A stretch of 64,000 nucleotides of DNA from Leptospira sp. B5-022 (lineage in GTDB: Bacteria; Spirochaetota; Leptospiria; Leptospirales; Leptospiraceae), in NCBI RefSeq assembly GCF_000347035.1, contig NZ_ANIJ01000006.1, positions 518,501 to 582,500 of the forward strand. Direction: 5' to 3'. This document shows, one piece after another, positions 49,777 to 59,971 of the stretch. Positions within the stretch are counted from its first letter, which is position 1. The number at the start of each line of letters is the position of its first letter. Made by a program: the position numbers and the translations under genes. The notes below the pieces were generated by a model. That model did not search any database. It had not been told where the DNA came from and worked only from the letters and a program-made list of their open reading frames with translations.

Positions 49777-50874
49777 ATGAGCTTGAATTGCGGGATCGTA
49801 GGACTTCCAAACGTAGGAAAATCAACCATATTTAACGCATTAACCAAGGCCGGTGCCGAAATGCAAAACTATCCTTTTTGTACCATCGAACCGAACAAGG
49901 GTATCGTGGAAGTTCCGGATACAAGGCTCGACAGGCTCGTCGAAATTTACAAACCCCAGAAAAAAGTCCCGGCAATCATGGAATTCGTGGATATTGCAGG
50001 ACTCGTAAAAGGTGCCAGCCAAGGGGAAGGTCTCGGAAATAAATTTCTTTCTCATATCCGAGAAGTGGATGCGATCTGTCATGTGGTCCGCGCGTTCGAG
50101 GACGAAAATATCACTCATGTTCACGGAAAGATCGATCCGGTGGAAGACGCACAAGTAGTCACAATGGAACTTATTTTTGCGGACCTAGAATCCGTCGAAA
50201 AGCAGTACCAAAAAATTTCCAGAAACGCAAAGGCAGGAAATAAGGAAGCGCAAGAAGCTTCCGCACTTTTAGATAAAATTATGGCGGTTTTAAAAGAAGG
50301 AAAACCGGCTAGACTCGCAGATATCAAACCGGAAGAGCAAAAATTAGTCAAAACGTTCAACTTAATCACTTCCAAACCTGTTCTTTATGTGGCCAATATC
50401 ACGGACAAAGCGGCGATTGCTAAAGAAAATCCGATCGTGGAATCCGTAAAAAAAATGGCCAAGGCAGAAGGAGCGGAAGTAGTCACTCTTTGCGGAAAAT
50501 TCGAAGAAGAAATTTCCGGACTAAGTAAAGAAGAACAACTGGAATTCTTAAGTGAGATCGGAGAAACAAGCAGCGGATTGGATAGAATGATCCAAGCTGC
50601 CTACAAACTTCTGGGACTTGTAACTTTCTTCACAGCGGGAGAAGTAGAAGCAAGAGCCTGGACCACTGGCGTGGGAAGTACAGGACCGGTGGCTGCATCG
50701 GTAATCCACTCTGACTTTGAAAAAGGATTTGTTCGCGCAGAAGTGATGAAGTTCGAAGATCTAGACAGAACGGGAAGTCCGAATAAAGTAAAAGAAGAAG
50801 GGAAACTCAGGATAGAAGGAAAAGAATATATCGTCCAAGACGGGGACGTCATCTTCTTTAGAGTGAACGCCTAA
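49777..50874 (+). CDS. ychF: Redox-regulated ATPase YchF (OLA1 type)
   Basis: A conserved P-loop protein that hydrolyses ATP and binds ribosomes. 365 residues; [18 protein letters not shown] at the start, [31 protein letters not shown] (Walker B/G3), a Lys-rich helical insert, and the C-terminal TGS-like domain with [18 protein letters not shown] and [14 protein letters not shown]. The G4 motif reads YVANITDKA, as in this family. Its stop overlaps the stop of the converging receptor gene. Confidence 0.97.
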   Translation: MSLNCGIVGLPNVGKSTIFNALTKAGAEMQNYPFCTIEPNKGIVEVPDTRLDRLVEIYKPQKKVPAIMEFVDIAGLVKGASQGEGLGNKFLSHIREVDAICHVVRAFEDENITHVHGKIDPVEDAQVVTMELIFADLESVEKQYQKISRNAKAGNKEAQEASALLDKIMAVLKEGKPARLADIKPEEQKLVKTFNLITSKPVLYVANITDKAAIAKENPIVESVKKMAKAEGAEVVTLCGKFEEEISGLSKEEQLEFLSEIGETSSGLDRMIQAAYKLLGLVTFFTAGEVEARAWTTGVGSTGPVAASVIHSDFEKGFVRAEVMKFEDLDRTGSPNKVKEEGKLRIEGKEYIVQDGDVIFFRVNA

Positions 50875-52502
50875 ACTTTTCTGCCGTTACTTTCCTTACG
50901 ATACGAATTCGGATTGGTGCCGGTTAATTTTTTAAATTCCAGATAGAACGCTGATCTGGAACTAAATCCTGCTTTTGCACCGATCTCTGTGGTGTTCTCG
51001 TCAGGGAATTCATTTAGTAATACTTTCGCTTCTTCCACTCTATACTGATTGATCAAAGACGGGAAATTGGTCTTGAACTCGGTATTGATCAACTCGGAAA
51101 GCTGGTGGATGGTGATCCCAAGTTCTTTTGCCATATGTTCTTCTTTTAAAGACTTGGTCAGATAAATTTTTTCATTTTCCAGCAAGGACTCTATCTTACC
51201 CACAAAATCCTTCACGTTTATGGAAGAAAGGTGTGTTTTACGATTGGAAACTTCTTCTTCTTTTCTTCTCAATATCTCTCTGGATAATAAGGAAACGAAT
51301 ACGGTAAGAGGAGGCAGATAATACAATACCCCATATACCGCCATTCTGTTATAAGGGTAAAAATCGAAATGGAAAATAGTCTTATACAGATCTAGTAAAA
51401 GAAAGATCCCCCAGACCGAGATAAAGAACATCTCATAAACGGTATTGTTCCGGATGGAAGAAATATGGGTCTTTCCGAAATAGAACAACATACATCCGTA
51501 ATTGAGTACTAATACTAAGATCCTATGATCGTACCAAAACTGGTAAAGAGGGATGAGAGGATATAAGATCCCGGCAAAACAAACCAGCCAGAAGAAGGGG
51601 GATTTATAAACGATCCCTGAATTTTCCTTATTCCAAGCGGCCAAATAGAAGAAGAAAACAACGTGAGTGATCCCCAAAAATAAGAAATAGTTATGACGGA
51701 ATAAGTTATTTTCATTTCCTACGATGGATGCAAATTCCTTACCATGTAAAAAATACAGAGTGGCTCCCACTGCGGTTAAATGAAGTGGCAAAGTCAAAAA
51801 TAGAACTTTTCTACTCTTAAAATATAGATAAAGGTTATAACCGAAGGCAAAGAGAAGCACAAACCCTACCATTAAAAAGAGAACGGACCGCAACCTCACG
51901 ATAATCATGTAGTCATCTTCAGAGAGCAATCGAACCGGATAGTTGATATCCTCATTGGACAATACGTAAAGATAGAATGTCCTTTCTTCCTTAGCCTCTA
52001 AACGAATATTAAAGTGGGGAAGTGGAGAAATAAAATCGTTCCAGATAGGATCTAGATCGTAGCCTGCAAATCCCGCTTCGAAATTTCCCTTGGAATCTAC
52101 GGAACAAAGTTCCGCGTCCGGCACGTTCAGCCAAAGCAAAACCAGGGTCCTGTTCAGTTGTTCCATCCCTTCATTTGCCAATCTAAATCTCAGCCAATTT
52201 CCGGAAGAACTCCTCTTTAAACGCAGAACATTTCCAGTATTATGATGCCATTCTAATTGGTGGAGAGAAGAAATTGTTTCCGGCTTACAATGACGGAACT
52301 GGTATCCTCTATACCGATATTCCATTTTTGAACTGATATTTTCAACGGGGGAAGAAGGACTCAGTCGGATTATTTCAGCTTTAGGGAGAGTGGGAGCAGC
52401 GTGTAAATTTTCACTAAGGATCCCGAAGAAAAATAAAATCAGAAATCGAAAATAGATATTTGAGAGAAACGAATTTCGGATTCTATAACTGGATTGTTTC
52501 AT
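50871..52502 (-). CDS. 7TM-DISM receptor fused to an AraC-type DNA-binding domain
   Basis: A 543-residue protein: signal peptide; extracytoplasmic carbohydrate-like 7TMR-DISM extracellular domain (about 40-195, with [23 protein letters not shown] and [10 protein letters not shown]); a seven-helix membrane domain (about 200-400, from [22 protein letters not shown]); a short linker; and a C-terminal AraC double helix-turn-helix ([50 protein letters not shown]). It would be a membrane-bound one-component regulator, sensing outside and binding DNA inside. Confidence 0.9.
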   Translation of the reverse strand: MKQSSYRIRNSFLSNIYFRFLILFFFGILSENLHAAPTLPKAEIIRLSPSSPVENISSKMEYRYRGYQFRHCKPETISSLHQLEWHHNTGNVLRLKRSSSGNWLRFRLANEGMEQLNRTLVLLWLNVPDAELCSVDSKGNFEAGFAGYDLDPIWNDFISPLPHFNIRLEAKEERTFYLYVLSNEDINYPVRLLSEDDYMIIVRLRSVLFLMVGFVLLFAFGYNLYLYFKSRKVLFLTLPLHLTAVGATLYFLHGKEFASIVGNENNLFRHNYFLFLGITHVVFFFYLAAWNKENSGIVYKSPFFWLVCFAGILYPLIPLYQFWYDHRILVLVLNYGCMLFYFGKTHISSIRNNTVYEMFFISVWGIFLLLDLYKTIFHFDFYPYNRMAVYGVLYYLPPLTVFVSLLSREILRRKEEEVSNRKTHLSSINVKDFVGKIESLLENEKIYLTKSLKEEHMAKELGITIHQLSELINTEFKTNFPSLINQYRVEEAKVLLNEFPDENTTEIGAKAGFSSRSAFYLEFKKLTGTNPNSYRKESNGRKV

Positions 52503-52708
52503 TTAAGCCTAATACCAGTGAATCCGTTTTAAAGGTAGGATACCAGGTATTTTTCCTAAGTCATCTTATTTTTTACTTAAAATAATACTAAGGTCGAATT
52601 CAGTTCAAAATCCTAAGAAATTCCAAAAACCTAACCTCAAGTATCTAAATTTATAATCTTGGAATTTTTAAATTTTCCAATGTTAAAAGATTATAAAGTT
52701 TATAAATA

Positions 52709-52768
52709 TGGATAGGAGAAGCTGCCCGAGTTGCCGGTTTTTCTATTCGAGTAATTCAATTTCTTCCG
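52709..52768 (+). pseudogene. Fragment of a MerR-type helix-turn-helix
   Basis: One frame reads WIGEAARVAGFSIRVIQFLP and then a stop. IGEAARxAGxSIRxIxF is the N-terminal helix-turn-helix of MerR regulators, where a Tyr-Glu and dimerisation helix should follow. The frame closes at once and the following bases no longer encode it, so this looks like the relic of a lost regulator gene. Chance similarity cannot be excluded for 20 residues. Confidence 0.4.
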
Positions 52769-52857
52769 TAAAAATAGAGCGAAGGAATGATGCCAAGCTG
52801 TCACCTTTCTTTTAAAATTTCAACCAAGATGCTGTTTTTCTGAACAATCAAATTCCA

Positions 52858-52890
52858 AGAGTCTAAATTTTTAAATTTTTTTTAGACTCT
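52858..52890. repeat. Perfect 10-base stem-loop in the sbtA-like leader
   Basis: AGAGTCTAAA and TTTAGACTCT pair around a 13-base A/T loop; a T-rich stretch (ACTATTTTTT) follows. It stands about 120 bases before the GTG at 53012. It could be an attenuator or a regulator site. Confidence 0.5.
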
Positions 52891-53011
52891 ACTATTTTTT
52901 AGTGTCCAGTTTTATAAGTTTGGAAGGTCTTGTAGATGTAGTGGTTCGAATTTCGAAAGGGCTACACCGAAAGCGAAAAATCTTTAAAATACATATAAAG
53001 GGGAATATACA

Positions 53012-53980
53012 GTGATCGATTCAGCTGTAATTTCAAATATCCTCAACCCACCGGTTCTGTTTTTCTTTCTAGGCATGGGAGTGGTTTTCTTTAAGTCCGA
53101 TCTAACCATTCCGAACGGGCTTTCTAAATTTTTCTCAATGTATTTGTTGTTTTCTATCGGATTTAAAGGAGGGCATGAACTTTTCAGTACACCATTCAGC
53201 ACTGAGCATGCTTTTACTCTACTCGCCTGCTCAATCATGGCGATCGTAACTCCATTTTTCGCATATTTTATACTAAAGGCTAAGCTGGACAAACATAACG
53301 CCGCGGCATTGGCCGGATCTTTCGGTTCGATCAGCGCTGTGACCTTTGTTACTGGTGGGGCTTATCTTCATAATAAAGGGATAGAATACGGCGGTTTTAT
53401 CGTAGCCGGTATGGCGCTTATGGAATCTCCGGCAATCGTAATCGCCGTCATACTCGATAGATTGTCTAGGAACAAAGCGAATGGGGGCGGAAAAATAAAT
53501 TGGAAAAAGCTGCTTCATGAAGCTCTTTTCGGCTCTTCCATCTATCTTCTTGTAGGCGCTCTGATCGTAGGTTTTGTAACCGGAGAAAGCGGTTGGGCAG
53601 CGGAGAAACCTTTTACCGAGGATTTATTCAAGGGATTATTAACTTTCTTCCTTTTGGATATGGGGATTTCCGCAGCGAAACGTTTTAGCGAAGTAACTCA
53701 TGCAGGATTTTTTCTAATCGCGTCCACTTTACTTATCATGGTGATCAACGCAGCTCTCGGACTATTTCTCGTAAAATTGATCCGTATGCCGGAAGGAGAT
53801 GCGGTAATGTTCGTCATACTTTGCGCTTCCGCTTCCTATATAGCTGTCCCAGCGGCGATGAAAGATATGATCCCGGAAGCCAATCCTAGTATTTACCTTA
53901 CGGTGGCACTTTCGATCGTATTCCCGATCAATATCGTGATCGGTATCCCGCTCTATCACTATCTAGTAACAATATTATAA
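53012..53980 (+). CDS. SbtA-like sodium-dependent bicarbonate transporter family protein
   Basis: A 322-residue membrane protein of the SbtA (DUF897) family, whose cyanobacterial members take up HCO3- with Na+. GTG start with a strong ribosome-binding site. Typical strings: LFFFLGMGVVFFKSDLTIPNG, KFFSMYLLFSIGFKGGHEL, AALAGSFGSISAVTFVTGGAYL and CASASYIAVPAAMKDMIPEANPSIYL, in about ten membrane segments and with a cytoplasmic linker near 155-170. Many heterotrophs encode SbtA-like proteins whose substrate has not been tested. Followed by a SulP gene after 34 bases. Confidence 0.9.
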   Translation: MIDSAVISNILNPPVLFFFLGMGVVFFKSDLTIPNGLSKFFSMYLLFSIGFKGGHELFSTPFSTEHAFTLLACSIMAIVTPFFAYFILKAKLDKHNAAALAGSFGSISAVTFVTGGAYLHNKGIEYGGFIVAGMALMESPAIVIAVILDRLSRNKANGGGKINWKKLLHEALFGSSIYLLVGALIVGFVTGESGWAAEKPFTEDLFKGLLTFFLLDMGISAAKRFSEVTHAGFFLIASTLLIMVINAALGLFLVKLIRMPEGDAVMFVILCASASYIAVPAAMKDMIPEANPSIYLTVALSIVFPINIVIGIPLYHYLVTIL

Positions 53981-54014
53981 AATTATACCATACGGAAGGA
54001 AGCAGGAAGAGGTT

Positions 54015-55358
54015 ATGGTAGTTTCACTAAAGGACATTTTTGCTTATTTAAAACGGGATGCTGCGGCCGGAACGATTACCGGCTTCGTGGCCATACCTTT
54101 GTCGGTCGGCATTTGCCTAATGTCGGAGTATCCGATCCAAACCGGACTCTTGACTGTGGTTTTTGCCTGTATTGTGGGATTTACAACATCCTTGTTTAAA
54201 CCCGGAAATTTCGTAGGAGTTCCGGGTATAGCAGCAGGGCTCGCTCCCGCTTTAGCCTTAGGAGTGCATACCTTCGGTCATGAAAATATGCCTTTTCTGA
54301 TTTTTTTGACCTCAGTGATCCAAATCGTGGTTTGGAAATTCAGATGGGAAGGTTACATCCTAAAGACTGTCCCTCATTATTTAGTAGAAGGATTATTAGC
54401 CGGAATAGGTTTAAAAATAGCGCTAAAATTCGTACCCTATATGTACGCAGTGGAACATGAGTCTTTGGGAAATTGGTTTAACCCGGAGAGACTTTTTGTT
54501 TTAGCGCTCTCATCCATCTCTTTTGTTTGTTTCGTATTTTTATATCAAAAGTTCAAATCCAGCAAACCGGGCATTCCATATTTCCTTGTTATAGGTTTCG
54601 GGATCGTTATCAGTTTCTATTACGATTTACCAATGTTAGTCGTGGACCATGTTCCTTTCAAATTGGTCCTTCCTTTACCTCAACCTCACGAGGATCCAAG
54701 ATTGATCCATACGATCTTTCTCACTTTTGAAATGGTCGGATATGCTCTGATGCTTGCGACAATAGACGTAATCGAGCAGGTAATGAGTAATGTTGCCATC
54801 GAAAAATTGGATCCGCTAAAAAGAAAATGTGACTCTAATAATAGTTTATTTTCCATTTGGATCGCGAACTTAGGCTCCAGTTTTTTTGGAGGAATGACAA
54901 ACCTGGATGGGTTAGCAAAAGGGACGACGAACGCGGTCGCAGGAGCAATGACAAAACTCTCCAACCTTTTTGTGGCCTTAGTGATCGCAATCGTATTAAT
55001 TTTTCCCAAACTGTTGACTCATCTTCCGGAATATTCCCTTGGAATCGTCATGATCTTTACCGGTTGGAAAATGATAGAAGGTTTGAAACATGTGATACAC
55101 GAAGGGGTCTATGCGTTTAGCCTAGCGATCGTTTGCGGACTATTAGTCTTTCGATTCGGTATCTTTGAAGGTTTACTCATCGCTCTTTTTATTCACGCAC
55201 TGATCTCCATTGTGCGCTGGAAAAGGGATGGCGTCTCTAATTCTAAGATCTGGTCCCATATTAAACACCGCTATTCAAATCCTTCGGATGAAGTAATACT
55301 ACAAGCGGTAAATACGGAGGTCGTTCATGACTTGACCGAAAATAGAAATCAGATGTAG
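54015..55358 (+). CDS. SulP-family anion transporter without STAS domain
   Basis: A 447-residue transporter of the SulP family, which moves sulfate or, in BicA types, bicarbonate with Na+. About ten to twelve membrane segments with AGTITGFVAIPLSVGICLMSEY, GNFVGVPGIAAGLAPALALG, SSFFGGMTNLDGLAKGTTNAVAGAMT and MIFTGWKMIEGL. The C-terminal cytoplasmic STAS domain usual in SulP proteins is absent; only about 45 residues follow the last membrane segment. Next to the SbtA-like gene, inorganic carbon uptake is a reasonable guess. Confidence 0.88.
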   Translation: MVVSLKDIFAYLKRDAAAGTITGFVAIPLSVGICLMSEYPIQTGLLTVVFACIVGFTTSLFKPGNFVGVPGIAAGLAPALALGVHTFGHENMPFLIFLTSVIQIVVWKFRWEGYILKTVPHYLVEGLLAGIGLKIALKFVPYMYAVEHESLGNWFNPERLFVLALSSISFVCFVFLYQKFKSSKPGIPYFLVIGFGIVISFYYDLPMLVVDHVPFKLVLPLPQPHEDPRLIHTIFLTFEMVGYALMLATIDVIEQVMSNVAIEKLDPLKRKCDSNNSLFSIWIANLGSSFFGGMTNLDGLAKGTTNAVAGAMTKLSNLFVALVIAIVLIFPKLLTHLPEYSLGIVMIFTGWKMIEGLKHVIHEGVYAFSLAIVCGLLVFRFGIFEGLLIALFIHALISIVRWKRDGVSNSKIWSHIKHRYSNPSDEVILQAVNTEVVHDLTENRNQM

Positions 55359-55478
55359 AAGTTATAGGGACTTAAATAGAATTGCTTCGATTGTCTTGTT
55401 AGAAAAATAGAAAGTCCTTTAAGTTGCTTATATATTCGGATGGCTTTGAATTTTATTTTCATTAGGAACGGTCAGAAA

Positions 55479-57377
55479 ATGTACAAGTTGCGTCGATTTC
55501 ATAAAATTTCCGGCTATTTAGGCTATATTATATTTCTCTTAATTTTCGTATCCGGTATTCTTTCGGATCTTTCCGCTCAAAATGCCGCCACTACCGCCCA
55601 AAATCCCAACTCTCCGAAGGAAAGTGCAGAAGAAGAAGACGGTTATGTTTCTCCGATGAAATCCAGCGGTCTGACTCCCGATTTTACAAGAAGTACATTT
55701 TTCGAACCGGAGTTGGGAAAAAAATTCGCCAACCGCAAAAAAGCATGGCTTAACGATTGGATCAGACTAGGAGCCTATATTCGCCCTAGATACGAGGACA
55801 GATACAACCTATCTTTCGACAAATCGAATAAAGGTTATACTTCGCGGGCAATGCAGACCTCTCAGGTATTTTTCATAATTGACCCTAGTCCATATTTTTC
55901 CGCAAAAGTCACTTTCCAAGATGCAAGAATTTGGGGAGGAGAAACTCCGGCCAACGTAGGGGATGCTCGTGCGAATGTTTTTGATGCAGCGGGTACGACT
56001 ACAACCAGTAACCCTGCCTCTGGATCAGGTTCCACGATCCCTAGCCAAACCACTATCCGAGAAGCCTTTGTTCTTTTGAAAAAGCTTCCTTTAGACGCAA
56101 AAATACAGTTCGGTAGGCAGGTTCTAGCCTACGGTGATCAAAGATTACTTGGCGGTGCTAACTGGACCATAAACGGTCTATCTTACGATGGAGCAAGGAT
56201 CATGTTCGATCAGGACAATTATAAGATCCATTTTTTCGGAACTAAGATTGCGGCCAACCAGAACGGTGTCAACGGAGTGGTTTCGGCTAACGCTCCGATC
56301 ACCATTACGGATCCGGTTACGAAAAAATCCACTGTAGTAAATCCTGGTCAACCGGATCAGTATATTGTCGGTACATATAATTCCCTCACCGCGAAAGATT
56401 GGTTCACTCTAGATGTTTATTCGATCGGACTTTTGACCAAAAAGACAGCTATTGCAGGAGCTAAATCGGATTTAGATCTTTATAATAACTCTTGGGCAAA
56501 ACAACAAAGTGATCTGATTACGACCGGATTCAGGATCACCAACAGAACTGCGAATAATAATCTTCCCAAAGACGGATTCTGGGGAGCTTGGGATTGGGCG
56601 ATCGAAAGTGCGTGGCAGACGGGGGCAACCGGAGAAAGGACCGTAAAAGATCCTCTTTTAGACTCTTATGTAAGGCAGAATGTTGCGGGTCTTTCGAACC
56701 AAAGTTACGGCACAGAAGTTCAAAAATATTCCGGTTCAATGCATGTTTTCCAAACAGGTTATACTTTCTTTGAAAAATTGAGAGCGGGCTTTCAATATAC
56801 CTACGCATCGGGGGATAAAAACCGAACGGACGGAAGTAACGCAACCTTCCAAACTCTTACAAACCCGCGATTCGGAGTATTCCCTTACTGGAATAATGTA
56901 GCAGGTCTTTCGGAGAACATCGATACTAAAAACTTGAGTTCTTTTAACTTTAATTTTTCGTACAAGACAGAACGTTACGGAACATTCTACGCTGCCTATA
57001 TCATCAATAATAAGGTACAAACTCAGGATGCATGGTATGCGATCAACGGTTCCGCTAATACCGGAGCTTCGACCGAAAGTAACGGTCTCGGTCAAACCAC
57101 GATCTCCGTGAGTGGAACTGGAAAAAATATCTACAATGAGTTCGATCTAACTTGGATGTACGTTGTAAATGATTATGTTTCGATCTGGATCGGAGGCGGT
57201 ATCTTGACTGCGGGTAATGCGGTTAAAAATCAGAGAAACGCTCTCTATCATTACAATCTTCAGGCTACGGGAACGGAAACCGCAGGTCTTCATATGAACA
57301 CGGGAGTTGTGACAGGCGCGAACGGAACAGCCTCTACGGCTCACATGTTCTTCTTCCAAGTGAACGCAGGCTTCTAA
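55479..57377 (+). CDS. Outer-membrane beta-barrel porin (alginate-export/AlgE-like)
   Basis: A 632-residue exported protein from the ATG at 55479, which opens a clean signal peptide (YIIFLLIFVSGILSDLSAQ). The frame also has an ATG at 55440. The mature part is made of alternating beta strands: RLGAYIRPRYEDRYNLSFDKS, ISPYFSAKVTFQDARIWG, IQFGRQVLAYGDQRLLGGANWTINGLSYDGARI (the AlgE-like signature), many Tyr/Trp-rich strands, and a final strand ending in Phe (FFQVNAGF). A general outer-membrane channel for anions is plausible. Confidence 0.85.
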   Translation: MYKLRRFHKISGYLGYIIFLLIFVSGILSDLSAQNAATTAQNPNSPKESAEEEDGYVSPMKSSGLTPDFTRSTFFEPELGKKFANRKKAWLNDWIRLGAYIRPRYEDRYNLSFDKSNKGYTSRAMQTSQVFFIIDPSPYFSAKVTFQDARIWGGETPANVGDARANVFDAAGTTTTSNPASGSGSTIPSQTTIREAFVLLKKLPLDAKIQFGRQVLAYGDQRLLGGANWTINGLSYDGARIMFDQDNYKIHFFGTKIAANQNGVNGVVSANAPITITDPVTKKSTVVNPGQPDQYIVGTYNSLTAKDWFTLDVYSIGLLTKKTAIAGAKSDLDLYNNSWAKQQSDLITTGFRITNRTANNNLPKDGFWGAWDWAIESAWQTGATGERTVKDPLLDSYVRQNVAGLSNQSYGTEVQKYSGSMHVFQTGYTFFEKLRAGFQYTYASGDKNRTDGSNATFQTLTNPRFGVFPYWNNVAGLSENIDTKNLSSFNFNFSYKTERYGTFYAAYIINNKVQTQDAWYAINGSANTGASTESNGLGQTTISVSGTGKNIYNEFDLTWMYVVNDYVSIWIGGGILTAGNAVKNQRNALYHYNLQATGTETAGLHMNTGVVTGANGTASTAHMFFFQVNAGF

Positions 57378-57390
57378 AAAAGGAATACGT

Positions 57391-59112
57391 ATGACAGTAT
57401 TGGCTTATCTATCCGTTATCACCTCTCTTCTTGCACCTTTTCTGATCGGGAATGTGCTAGGGGTGGATTTTTTCGGAAAAGATAGTTCGATCGGTCTTGG
57501 GGTAACTCTCCAAGCCATATTAGGCGGTTTCATATCTGTATACGTATACGGATATGAAAAAGAAAAAAAGACATTGATCGTTTTCGGTTACGCCGTTTTT
57601 TTCCTTAGCACAGGGATTTGTTATCTAGTAGGAAAAAGTTTATGGTTGATCCTTTTTTGGGAATTGTCCACTATAAGCGCCTTCCTCCTTTATGTTGGAG
57701 GTAAATGGAACGATGCATCCATTCGAAGTTTCGTTGCTTTGGTAGCAGCGGGAGGGATTGGTGCTTTCTGTTTTACCTTCTGGATCTTTTCGAATGATCC
57801 AAGTTCCGGATTATTTTTCCTGATCTTGGGACTTTTGATCAAGTCCGCATTTTTCGGAGTCCATTTCTGGCTTCCGGAAGCGCATGCAGGAGCTCCGGCG
57901 CATGCTTCTGCGGCTTACTCAGGTTTATTAGTTAATCTACCTCTGGTTTTATTTTCCAAATTCGCTTTCCCACTTCTTCCGGGAACCCATTATACAACCG
58001 TTCTAATACCGTTAGCCGGAATCGGAGTCTTATGGGCAGGGATTACCGCTTTATTCAGCAGAGAAGTCAAAAAATCCATCGCTTACAGCACTGTAGAGAA
58101 TATGAATTTTTTATGGTTGAGCTTACTGATTTCCGCTTATTGGCAATCCAGTGAACAGGAAAGTTTGAGAATGTTGAGCAAGGCATTTGGAGTATTATTT
58201 CTCATCTCCTTGGTCCACCATAGTATCAGCAAAACCTTCCAATTCTTATTTTTCGGATATCTAACGAAATTATCGGGTAGATCCGGAGCGGATGATAACA
58301 CAGGGATCGGTAGGATCAGTGGAATTCCCACATTTTTAGCTGCGATCGGGACCATGAGTTTTCTTGCTATCCCTGGAACCACAGGTTTCCTATCCGAGTC
58401 CACATTTATCAAATTATTATCCGCAGTTTTGGAAGTTACGGATACGAGTGCTGCTCTTGTCCTTCCGCTTCTTATTTTAGTCTGCACTGGTTTAGCGGTA
58501 GGGGCGGCCGCGCACTTAAAACTTTTCCTAGCTCTTGTTCTTTCCAGACCCCGCACTAATTTCGAAGACCATGGTAAGAATACGACGATCAATGTTTCCT
58601 TATTCTTAACTGGAGCTTTGGTCCTGATCGCGCCCGTGATCATTCTTAGCCTCACTAATTATTATGCAGTGAGAGTAGAATGGTTGGATTTCTCTTGGTT
58701 CAAAGGAATCGGGATTTTAAACGTAATCGGCCTAGCGATTCTCTTAAGCGTAGGGTTATTAGGACTCAGGCATAGGATCAAAGAGAGAAAACTGTGGGAT
58801 TGTGGCGGGTTATTTGAGGGATCGGAGGTAGCTATTGCGAGTTCGGCGCTTTCCGATCCGTTAGTCGCTCCATTGGGCAGATATTTCTCAGATGAAGCAG
58901 GCAATTCCAAATTGGATAAAGGGTTTATTAAAATTTTAATAAAACTACTTTCTTCTTTAAAAGCGAAGATCAGAGGATCGGACGACGAATCCATCTCCGT
59001 GGACCTAACTTATTCTTCGTTCACTGTTTTAACGATCCTCATCGTAATTATCATCGTTCGTCTGGCAGAGGGAGGCATATGGTCACAGCTACTTTCTTAT
59101 TGGGCATTCTGA
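57391..59112 (+). CDS. hyfB: NuoL/HyfB-like proton-translocating membrane subunit
   Basis: A 573-residue antiporter-type membrane subunit of a complex I-like assembly, with about 14 membrane segments. It keeps the key charged residues: a Glu in LILFWELSTISAFLLY, a Lys in LLIKSAFFGVHFWLPEAHAG, the His/Ala/Pro loop PAHASAAYSGLLV and the Lys in SREVKKSIAYSTVENMNFLW. LPEAHAGAPAHASA is the hydrogenase-4 (HyfB/HycC) form rather than the respiratory Nuo form. It follows the porin by 13 bases with a clear AAGGAA site. The 3' end overlaps the next gene by 34 bases. Confidence 0.85.
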   Translation: MTVLAYLSVITSLLAPFLIGNVLGVDFFGKDSSIGLGVTLQAILGGFISVYVYGYEKEKKTLIVFGYAVFFLSTGICYLVGKSLWLILFWELSTISAFLLYVGGKWNDASIRSFVALVAAGGIGAFCFTFWIFSNDPSSGLFFLILGLLIKSAFFGVHFWLPEAHAGAPAHASAAYSGLLVNLPLVLFSKFAFPLLPGTHYTTVLIPLAGIGVLWAGITALFSREVKKSIAYSTVENMNFLWLSLLISAYWQSSEQESLRMLSKAFGVLFLISLVHHSISKTFQFLFFGYLTKLSGRSGADDNTGIGRISGIPTFLAAIGTMSFLAIPGTTGFLSESTFIKLLSAVLEVTDTSAALVLPLLILVCTGLAVGAAAHLKLFLALVLSRPRTNFEDHGKNTTINVSLFLTGALVLIAPVIILSLTNYYAVRVEWLDFSWFKGIGILNVIGLAILLSVGLLGLRHRIKERKLWDCGGLFEGSEVAIASSALSDPLVAPLGRYFSDEAGNSKLDKGFIKILIKLLSSLKAKIRGSDDESISVDLTYSSFTVLTILIVIIIVRLAEGGIWSQLLSYWAF

Positions 59113-59969
59113 TCCGGATTTTATCCTTTATCTCTCTTCCGTTCTTATGTGGAGGTGTTCTTCAAAAGATCAGAGCTTTTGCTCAAGGCAGAAAAGGGGC
59201 GCCTGTACTACAGATCCTATACGACACGATCCGAATGATGAAAAAAAGTCCGATAGACGGTCCTTTCTCCGGATTTTTCTCGGAAAGTTCCGCGATATTC
59301 GCTTTCTCTTTCGGACTAGTTCTATGGTCCTTAGTTTCTTTCGAATGGGCTTCCTTATTACTGATCCCATTTTTGATCGGAATGATCCGATTTGCAACTG
59401 TCGCTTACGCTGTGGAAAACGGAACTTCTTTCGGCGGAATGGGAGCGGCAAGAGAAATTCTTCTCTTCATATTCGGCGAACCCATCCTGATACTAATACT
59501 TGTAGTATTGGAATCCAACGTGGTATTCCATGAAAACTTCGCACATATTTCTTTTGCGATTTTATTCTTTTTGGGAGCTACCTTGATCGTTCTTTCCGAA
59601 CTCGCCAAACCTCCGTTTGACGATCCAAGAACCCACCTTGAACTCACGATGGTGCACGAAGCGATGTTACTCGAAGCTTCCGGAAGGACTAGAGCATTTT
59701 TCGAACTGGCTCACCAATTTAAGACCGCTTCCTTATTTTTACTTCTAACTAAACTAGGACTGGAACATGTGGAAGTATTCTTAGGAGTCTCATCCGTTCC
59801 GATCTGGAAAGAATTAGCTTCCTTCGGAGGAGCCATTCTTCTTTCCGCGTTAATCGGCTATTGGGAAGCAAACAGCACCAGAAGAAAATGGATTTGGATC
59901 CCGGAATTACTCGGCCTGAATTTTATCTTCATGCTGATCTTGGGAATTCTTCTGAAACTAGGTAAATAA
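59079..59969 (+). CDS. hyfC: NuoH/HyfC-like membrane subunit
   Basis: A 296-residue membrane protein of the NuoH family in its hydrogenase form (HyfC/HycD). Signature strings: FAQGRKGAPVLQILYDTIRMMKK (quinone/proton-path loop equivalent), MGAAREILLFIFGEPILI and LAKPPFDDPRTHLELTMVHEAMLLEASGR with the conserved acidic residues. It would connect the soluble part to the membrane arm. Two bases separate it from the next gene. Confidence 0.88.
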   Translation: MVTATFLLGILIRILSFISLPFLCGGVLQKIRAFAQGRKGAPVLQILYDTIRMMKKSPIDGPFSGFFSESSAIFAFSFGLVLWSLVSFEWASLLLIPFLIGMIRFATVAYAVENGTSFGGMGAAREILLFIFGEPILILILVVLESNVVFHENFAHISFAILFFLGATLIVLSELAKPPFDDPRTHLELTMVHEAMLLEASGRTRAFFELAHQFKTASLFLLLTKLGLEHVEVFLGVSSVPIWKELASFGGAILLSALIGYWEANSTRRKWIWIPELLGLNFIFMLILGILLKLGK

Positions 59970-59971
59970 AT

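Larger units (their letters stand above)
52503..53011. other. 509-base gene-free region upstream of sbtA-like gene
   Basis: An AT-rich spacer between two divergent genes. It contains several inverted repeats: TTGGAA...TTCCAA at 52659-52680, TTATAAAGTTTATAA at 52691-52705 and a stem-loop at 52858-52890. It also contains an apparent MerR helix-turn-helix remnant at 52709-52768. No tRNA or convincing open frame is seen. Ends with a strong ribosome-binding site (AAAGGGGA) before the GTG at 53012. Confidence 0.7.
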
